DNA from: Proteromonas lacertae
Lineage: Eukaryota; Sar; Bigyra; Opalinata; Proteromonadidae
Length of the DNA: 56,572 nucleotides
Direction of reading: 5' to 3'
Assembly: GCA_002245135.1 (NCBI GenBank)
Contig: NGBS01001195.1
Span: forward strand, 1-56,572
Every line of letters begins with the position of its first letter. Position 1 is the first letter of the stretch. The translations under genes were made by a program, and so were the position numbers. Under the pieces are notes generated by a model. The model was not told where the DNA came from, made no database searches, and saw nothing but the letters and a program-made list of their open reading frames with translations. Shown in pieces: positions 48,868 to 56,572 of the stretch.

Positions 48868-51817
48868 ATGGAGTCTCTCTTCTCTATTGAGCGTATTCAT
48901 TCCATTTTATTATTTTTTTAGTATCTAGCTTTGAAATTAACAATGAATCTTCAACAAAACTTAAAAGTTTCTACACTATCACCTCATTCCCAGGATATGA
49001 TCCAGTCAAATCCAAGGTAACTTCCATGACTGACAAGAACCACCAAGCTATCAATGAAGCAGTTGCTGAAGACGTTCAAAAATTCAAACATGTGTGTGTA
49101 AACAAAGATTCTTTATCATATGATAATTTAAGAATCGAAGTATATACTACTAAAGTTAGTGCTGATAATCGTCCAACATTTCTTGGTGATTTGAGTATTA
49201 GCCTTATTCAGCTTGTTCTTGGACCAAAAGACCACATCTGTGTATTAGATCACTCTCCAATTCAACCAATTACCTTCAAATTCCACTGTGAAAGCATTCA
49301 AGAAACTGACATGTCTTTCACAATTGAAAAGATTGTCTTAAAGAATGTACAAGAACAAACAGTGAAAGTTACATGTGATGCATTATTATCTAAACCACAC
49401 AAGACAACCCAAGACACTGCCAATAGTGATAAGACAAATACAATCATCTGTAACAAGTTCCAAGAGTTAAAACAACCAGTTAGTATATTGCAATTAAATC
49501 AAACATTGTTTAATATTGTTGTAACTACTGCACCAACTGGATTATTAAACAAAACTCAAGAATTAGGAAGATGTGAAATAACATTAGATCAAATCTATCA
49601 AGCTGTTAATGAATTTGATTCTGTATTCTCAGGCACTTTGATTGGTTTAAGAGAATATGAATATGAGTTAACTGCAAAAGTTGTTAATGCTCCAAGCTTA
49701 ATTCAAGCTGCTAGTGGTGTTCATGAGTATAAAAATAATATTCATGATTTTAATAACATGGAGAAATTTAATATTTCTGAAGATGCTTATGATTATCAAA
49801 AATCTGAATTAGATTTGGTTGGTCCAAGCTGTACAATTCCATATTGTGATTATCCAACTATTGATCTAATGAAAGTCAATATTAAAAGTATAAATGTTTT
49901 TATTTTTATTATAATTATAGTTGATGATTTGAAATTGAAGTTACCAAAAACTGTTAAACCCGTCAGTCCAATGTTAAATGTGTATATATTCAGTAATAAG
50001 AACGTTTCAAAGAAATTACAACAAAGCAAGACACCTGGTGAATATACTTGTGGAAATATGGAATTATCTCTTCAAACAAATATGCCATACTTATTCCCCA
50101 GTCAATATATTGCATATGAATATAAAGAGAATGGTAAGTTAGTATCTTATTATTATATTAATTTACATAACTTATTATCAGGTGCAACAAATTATGAATT
50201 TACAATGAATAATATCGATAATAATAACAACAATATCATTAATTTACAATTTAACACTACTACTGAAATAAAGAAGACTATTTATTGTGAATTTAGTAAT
50301 TTGGTTGTAACTGGTATTAAAGATAGAAGAAAATTAGGAAATATGACTGTCGCGTATTATATTTATTATTATTATATATATATATAGAATATCTTTAAAT
50401 CATCAAAACACCACAATTGCTAAGAAATTCTCCTTCGGATAATGACAATGTATTGACATTCAGTGACAAAGTGGTTATTCCATTCGAATACAATCCATCT
50501 GATCCAAAATTAAAAGATGCTTTATTCTCTGTTAAAATATTTGAAGGTAAGAATATGATTGCTAAAAACAAGTTCTTCTTTATGAGTGTTGTTCCATTAG
50601 ATGCAGTACATGACAAGACTGTTACATTCACATCCAGCAATAAGAATATAGCAGATCAATATCAATTAGATTGTAGAATCAAATACTATAGTAATATTGA
50701 TTCTAAGGGATTATATTTAGATTATAATCAACATAAAGACTGGACATACAATAATGATGTGATTGATTATCCAAAAGAATATATCTGTATTCCTAATGAA
50801 CAATATTGTTATTGTAAAGGTAATGATGATTTAAGCAAATCTGAAAAACCAACAGCTACTGGAAAATTCACTGTATTATGGTCAAATAAGAAGATTGAAA
50901 AAGATATAAGATTAAGAGTAGGTCCAGCAAAAGTTCAAATACTAGAATCTGAAACTAATAACATTATCTATGATGTAGTATATAAAGGTACTAAAACAAG
51001 ATACAATATATTCACCATACAAATCGCTTCACCAGTTATCAATTTGGTTTGTACAGGTAATGACTGCAGAATCTTATCAAAATCAATTGAATATAATAGC
51101 AAAGTATCTTCAGGAGGAAGAAAAGATACAATTCGTAAATCAGCAAGTATTCCATTAAGTATGATTGATACATTATTACAAAACCGAATGAATGAAGTAT
51201 TAGAAGGAAGTACATTACAGCCAATAGCTGAAGAGAAAGTAGGTGAAAAGACCTTCTTTTTAGTATGTAATAGAAAGAGCGAAGTTCGTTTTATCAATGT
51301 TACTTGTCCTTGTGGAAAACATCCTTATGATTTCGAATTAACCAGTGTCTGTCATATTCAATGTAAAGATTGTGAAACTATGAATGAATTAACATGGTTA
51401 AACCCTGAACAAACACCTGATAAATGTAAATATCAATGTAGTAGTTGTGGTAAAGACTTAGAATATAATGACGAGAGTATAAAACAATGTTATGAATGTG
51501 AATGTGGTAATTTATTCTCTGCTATTTGTCCAAATTGTAATGAAGTTCATGATTCTCATGATTTATACTTTAAAGTGAAATGTACTAAGTGTAATGTTGA
51601 GAATATTGCTTCTCAAGAAGGTTGTACTTGTCAGAATTGTTCTGAATTATTACCATCGATATTTCCTGAAGGAGAAGGTGAAGGAGAAGAAGCAGTTGAA
51701 CCACAGTATGATGAAGAAGGAAATATTATTGAAGGAGATTACAATGAAGAGGACTATAACCCTTCAGATTATGATGAAGATGGTAATTATATTGGTACTG
51801 ATGAACCATCTGAGTAA
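48868..51817 (+). CDS. C2-like domain protein with C-terminal zinc ribbons and acidic tail
   Basis: ATG at 48868 (MESLFSIE); intron 48893-48921 (29 nt) joins to 'SSFEINNESSTKLKSFYT'. The N-terminal ~130 residues look like a C2 beta-sandwich ('LRIEVYTTKV', 'FLGDLSISLIQLV'). Further beta-rich repeats follow, then at least three paired CxxC groups (about 51300-51650: CPCG, CKDC, CSSCG, CECG, CPNC, CTKC, CQNC) typical of zinc ribbons, and a Glu/Asp/Tyr-rich acidic tail. Introns at about 49889-49920, 50133-50182 and 50354-50387. Just after the last one the frame slips by one base between 50399 and 50440. The beta part resembles arrestin-like or C2 folds; no family is assigned. Possibly a membrane-trafficking adaptor. 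Confidence 0.6.
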
Positions 51818-52060
51818 AGTATATAAATGCATTATTGATTGGATATTATATAAATTGATATGAATTTGAATGTGTGTTTTGGGTATTTAAACCTATTTTT
51901 TCAAAATAGATTTTAAATTTTTTAATTTCTTTTTCTCTCTTCCAATTTAATTAATTGTTATTGTTTAATACGTCTATTTATAAAATATTGCTTATAAGTT
52001 TAAGATTATACCCTTAAAAACACACTTGGTACAGATTTTCAAAATTAATTTGTCATTGAT

Positions 52061-54337
52061 ATGAAACAAAGTTTAGATTATGTATATCTTTATATAATGT
52101 GTCTATTTATAATAGAATTTAGTTTTGTTAGACATAAGTGAAAATCAAGTTGTTTATGATATGAAGGATTCTTGCACGCCATCACATATATTAAAAATTA
52201 TTTCCATTAAAAACACAAAGAGAGAGAATATTTCGAAATTTGTATATTTATTCAAATATCTTGAATTAGTCTTCAATAATATCTTCAATATCCTCTAAAC
52301 ATGTATTGCCTGTTAAAGGAATGTACATTATATCAGATTCAATTACACTTCGAACAAAATATTGTGAAAATGGCTCAATAGAAGAATTATTTCAATCTGT
52401 TTTGTGTAATGATATATACGATTGTGTATTATTATATTTATCTCAGATATGTGGAGAAGTAAGAAAATTTCATGAATTGAATATACCAATCATTAATATA
52501 AAACCTTCAAATGTTGTGTATGATAGTGATTTTAATTTATATTTGTGTGATTATTGCCAATATTTACTATATTCAGATATAAGACAGATTCCTCTATCCA
52601 AAATTCGCTTTTTTTCTCCTGAAGTATTAGTTGGAAAAGAAATGAATATAAAAAGTGACATTTGGAGTTTCGGAATTTTATTTTATTACTTTGTACATCC
52701 ACATCACGAAATATTAATAACTAAAAGATCAATAATGGAAATATATAGAGAAATGATTAGTTTAACAAAACAGAAAGAGTTTAAATATTTAGATGAAGAA
52801 AGAAACAAATTTCTATGTAATTGTCTTTGTAGAAATGCAGGTGAGAGATATACAATAACTGATATAATCAATAATATATATAATGAGAATAGAAATAGTA
52901 AAACAGTAGATTCAACAATGGATAGTGAATCATTTATTTCATTTTTAAATGATCGAAATAATATAGATATAGTGACTAATCAACTTCAAAATATTTATAA
53001 AGTGAATGAGAAAAGATTTAACTCATTATTTGAAAGTTTAATTGATTGTTATAACAATAATAATAATCCATTTTCTATTTTAATATTAATTATTAATCTG
53101 TGCTTGTGGAGACCATCGCTAAGTTTTATAGTAATCAACAAAATACCTGAAGATGTTGTGTTCATGACTCCATTGATACTTTTGCATGATATAAAAGAAT
53201 TATATACATTGAAAATTGATAGTATATATATATATATATTTAATAATTGTTTTATTTTTTTCTTCATTTAGATTATCCTATGGGAATTAGATATGATGAG
53301 ATAAGTGAGTGTTTAACATATCTGTCAAATTTAGATTCAATAATACTACATAGTTGTTTCAGTTCAAATTCATTAGCATGTTATAGAGGATTTTGCTTGG
53401 TATATAATGTGAATCATTTAGTTCATTTGATTTTATCAAGTATACTTTTATATAATTATTATTTAATTATGTGAATGAATAGATTGTTATCTTAGTGATA
53501 ATGATATAAAACTAATCGATATAGTGGCAAAGAGAAATCCACACCTAATAGAATTAGATTTGCAATATAATAGTTTAGGAAAGAAAGGAGCTGAATATTT
53601 ATCAATATTATTAAAACATACACCAAAACTAGAAATACTAAATTTGAATTTTAATAATATATTAAATGATGGATTATGGATGATTAGTAAAAGTTTGAAA
53701 TATGTGAGTAATTTGAAATGTTTAGAATTAGAGTTAAACTCTTTATATTCGAAAGGATTAGAATGTTTGTGCAGTAATTTATGTTATATTACTAATTTAA
53801 GAAAGTTGAATTTATCAGAAAATTCACTTTATTGTGAAGGAATAGAAATATTGAGCATGAATTTAACATCAATTCCTCGATTATATTCACTTAATTTATC
53901 ATGTATAACATATATCATATAATATTATAATGTTATTCTAATGTATAGATACTTATATGCAAAGTAAAGGAATGAAGATATTATCAAATTATTTAAGTGT
54001 TTTGACAAATTTGAGTGAATTACAATTATATAGAGATTATCTATACAGTGATGGATTGAGAAGTTTGTGTAAATGTTTTAAATATATCACAAACTTGATT
54101 AATCTGAATCTTAGCTGTATTTATATAAGAGTGTAAATTATATTGAATAGATAATGGACTTTCGTTGAATGATCTTAGTATTTTGAAAATGTATATTGCA
54201 AATTTGAAATTATTGAAAGTTTTAGACATTTCCAGTATTAAAATTAACTCTTCAATATAATAGATAATGGTATAGAAAAGATAGGAACAAAATTTACTGA
54301 TTTCAAGACAGTTTATTTTGGTAATATAATACTGTAA
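52061..54337 (+). CDS. Pseudokinase fused to leucine-rich repeats
   Basis: ATG at 52061 (MKQSLDYN); intron 52082-52115. Residues 1-290 follow the protein-kinase fold: a beta-3 'HILKII' Lys, hinge 'KYCENGSIEELF', 'INIKPSNVVYD' in place of HRDLKPxN, 'LCDYC' in place of DFG, 'SPEVLVG' (APE), 'KSDIWSFGILFYY'. Both the HRD aspartate and the DFG glycine are changed, so catalysis is doubtful. The rest is ribonuclease-inhibitor-type LRRs ('LIELDLQYNSLGKKGAEYLS', 'KLNLSENSLYCEGIE'). Introns at 53222-53271, 53440-53482, 53903-53948, 54117-54150 and 54235-54263 all cut after 'L.LS', phase 1. One base is needed near 52270-52298 to join N-lobe frames. Probably a scaffold or recognition protein. Confidence 0.75.
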
Positions 54338-54459
54338 ATAAACAAAAGTGTTTAATATTAATAATCTTATCGTTCTGTTGTATTTTTATCTAAAATAATA
54401 TTAAAAAAAAACAATTTCATTAAACAATAATAATAATTAACGATAATAATATCCAATCA

Positions 54460-56572
54460 TCATATTAACAACAATATCAAAGAATATAACACACTCAATA
54501 CTAAGCATTTCAATACACTTGGAATAGATATTATATTCACTAAACATCCAACTGAAACAAACAACAAATACTTTGGTTTTGATAAACTTCCTTCTAAATC
54601 TCCACATAACAAAACACTTAACAATAATCTAAAATACACTATAAAAATTATATAAATAATATATTATATATACATGGAGTATAAGTAATATATAACTGTT
54701 TAGTCATTATAACTACATACAAATAAATCATCATCAACAAATAATGAATAAATTGAAATCTTACATATTTTATATATAATATCAATAAATATCCATACAG
54801 CAAATACAACTGTATAGAATAAGATTTTGTTATTATCAATAATAAGGATGGATATAATGAAGTTACTATAAATATTCCAATAATACTCAACTTTTCTGGT
54901 GTTAGAATAAAATCAAATGAAGTATTTGATAATCCTTTCAATATTGGTATAAACACCATAAATATTGAATAGAAAAACAATGAAATCAATGAAATAAGAT
55001 GTATTCTACAACTATTCAAAAATGGAAATATTGAAATATTTCTTATTCTAGTAATTGTATCAACAACAAAGTTGTTTTTACTTGGTAATAACAATGATGG
55101 TATTCTTGTCTTATTGATTTTCTTCATGTTATTTGTAGATGATGAATAAGTTGAAGATGATGATAATGGAGATGTCTTTGGTGATATTTTATCACTCATA
55201 CTTGGAGAAGTTGAATTAGTTTGATTCTTATTGTTATGCAATACCATTAAATGAGGTGATAATGATGACGTTGTTGCTGTTGTTGTTGTTGATGATGATG
55301 ATGATGTGTTTTGATTGGATAATATTGATGGTATTTCACTAATACTTCTTTTATTATTGTATTTGAGATTTGGTAATTTTGTTACTGATGATGAAGAATG
55401 AGAATGCTTTTTATTATTACTATCAGATTCTTTGATATTTTCTGATATTTCTTTTTCTGTTTCTTTACAAGTTGCAGTGTTTTCATCTGTTGTTTTATTT
55501 TCATCAACTTCTTTATTCTCTATTACATTTTCTTCTTTATTATTCTCTTCTTTCTTAACAATTTCTTTATTTACTTCATCTTTTTCAACTTCATTATTAT
55601 TCAGTTCATTCTCCTTTCTTTCTTCTTTCACTTCATTCTCATTATTAATTGATATATTTTCATTTTTACCACTATCATTATCATTAACACTATCTTTCAA
55701 AAGATTAGGGCAGTTTAAAACTATCACTCTTATTCAATTCATTATCATCACCAACACCATCAACATTAATAATTGGAATATCATTAGCGGAAATATTATA
55801 TTCACTATATAGATTATTATTACTTTGTGGATAAAATTCTACACCTCTGTTTACCAGTGGTTTACTAATACCTGGAGGTGGAGATGTTACTGTATCAATA
55901 TTATTATTACCATACATCTTTGAAGGTGATATAATAGTTGGTGATGGAGTAATTATTGGATTAATATTGATAGAAGGTTGTTGTTGTTGTTGTTGAGGTA
56001 TATAATCTTGTATATTTTGAGTATGAATTATTTCATTAAATGAATGATAGTATTGAGTTGGCCCTAGCATCATAATATGGTGAAGTTGACATTGGAATTG
56101 GCTGAGGTTGTTGTGTGTTGTTGTTGTTGTTGCGATAATGGAGGTGGTGGTGGTGTGATTGGCTATCTTGAAGGGGATTTCCATATTTATATATGTTATC
56201 ATTATATATAATTGGTTGTTGTTGCTGTTGTTGTTGTTGTTGTTGTTGTTGATTATATTCATATTCATTGTATATTGTTTGAGGATATGTTGATGTTTGA
56301 AGGGAATTCTATTGAATTCATCATCATATGGTGATAGATATGTGTTACCATATCTACTGTATTGATTTCCATATGCCCATTGACGATTTTCATTCAATTC
56401 AGAAACATTGTTGAATAATTGGTATTGATTGTTCATATCACCTCCAAAATAATCATATCCTCCATTCCCATGTCTATATATAAAAATATAATAATGAAAT
56501 ACTTTGTGGTTCTGGTAAGACAAATTGAGGAGCTGGCTCTTCAAAAAAGTCTGGAGATGATCTTAATAAAAA
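54460..56572 (-). CDS. Low-complexity, multi-pass membrane protein (5' end outside window)
   Basis: The first part (56572-55300) is Gln-, Asn-, Pro- and Ser-rich; the middle is Glu/Asn/Lys-rich ('KEENNKEENVIENKEVDENK'); the C-terminal ~220 residues hold about six or seven hydrophobic helices ('LISLISLFFYSIFMVFIPIL', 'LSIIGIFIVTSLYPSLLLII'). A last intron (about 54639-54675) joins to 'LYFRLLLSVLLCGDLEG' and the stop at 54460. Frames switch at about 55690-55730 (either a 34-nt intron or a one-base shift) and around 56310 and 56060 in the Gln/Asn-rich part. The membrane part is unrecognised. Confidence 0.55.
56216..56252 (+). repeat. GTT/CAA trinucleotide run
   Basis: About twelve TTG/GTT units, nearly perfect. 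On the minus strand it reads as poly-Gln, or poly-Asn in the shifted frame, within the membrane protein gene at 54460-56572. It is prone to length changes. Confidence 0.9.

Noticed and set aside
38575-52298. Programmed +1 frameshifting at stop codons, as in Euplotes
   Set aside because: Several breaks can be read as skipping one base at TAA or TAG, but that position is merely the latest possible one. In the surface gene near 43468 the conserved Cys shows that the change lies upstream of the stop. No shared slippery codon precedes the sites, and the surface gene at 1-9491 shows missing, not extra, bases.

Overview
The window is nuclear DNA of a very AT-rich unicellular eukaryote. About twenty protein genes lie on both strands, and most are cut by very short GT...AG introns (25-51 nt, typically GTAT...TAG), so many genes appear as chains of short open frames. 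The standard genetic code fits. An axonemal dynein light intermediate chain (23841-24847) points to motile cilia. A BRICK1-like subunit of the SCAR/WAVE complex (21510-21822) points to actin-based crawling. The best guess is therefore an amoeboflagellate or zoosporic protist or fungus; the lineage cannot be fixed from the window.

Layout. 1-9491 (+) is the 3' part of a huge mosaic surface protein (jelly-roll, putative-Ig, four-Cys, GLUG-like and EGF-like modules) with two recent internal tandem duplications. 9647-13425 (-) is an F-BAR protein and 13546-15491 (-) an SLC17-like transporter. 15913-18751 is a large inverted repeat carrying two near-identical GT61-type glycosyltransferase genes. 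18825-21822 holds an unrecognised gene, a coiled-coil gene and BRICK1. 21982-24847 holds TRM1 and the dynein chain. 25141-28363 holds a TFIIS-middle-domain protein and a helical-repeat protein. 28421-33257 (-) is a tandem pair of RING/IBR plus PARP6/8-like genes. 33448-34750 is a head-to-head pair: a small membrane protein and a PHD-zinc knuckle-PHD protein. 34840-38053 (-) is a pair of coiled-coil genes, and 38427-39695 (+) a secreted or membrane-anchored protein. 40404-45180 (-) is a second mosaic surface protein sharing modules with the first. 45253-48480 (-) is an importin-13/transportin-3-like gene and 48868-51817 (+) a C2-like/zinc-ribbon protein. 52061-54337 (+) is a pseudokinase-LRR fusion. 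54460-56572 (-) is the 3' part of a low-complexity multi-pass membrane protein.

The most notable points are: the fusion of a RING/IBR ubiquitin-ligase-like region to an ADP-ribosyltransferase, in two copies whose 1-kb core looks gene-converted; a GT61 inverted pair identical except for one roughly 88-bp patch; exon-sized modules bounded by phase-1 introns in surface and LRR genes; and a 25-nt intron in BRICK1. Several genes also show isolated one-base frame breaks. Many lie in A/T runs, which suggests consensus errors of the assembly rather than decay. No tRNA, rRNA, CRISPR array, transposon or virus-like element was recognised.
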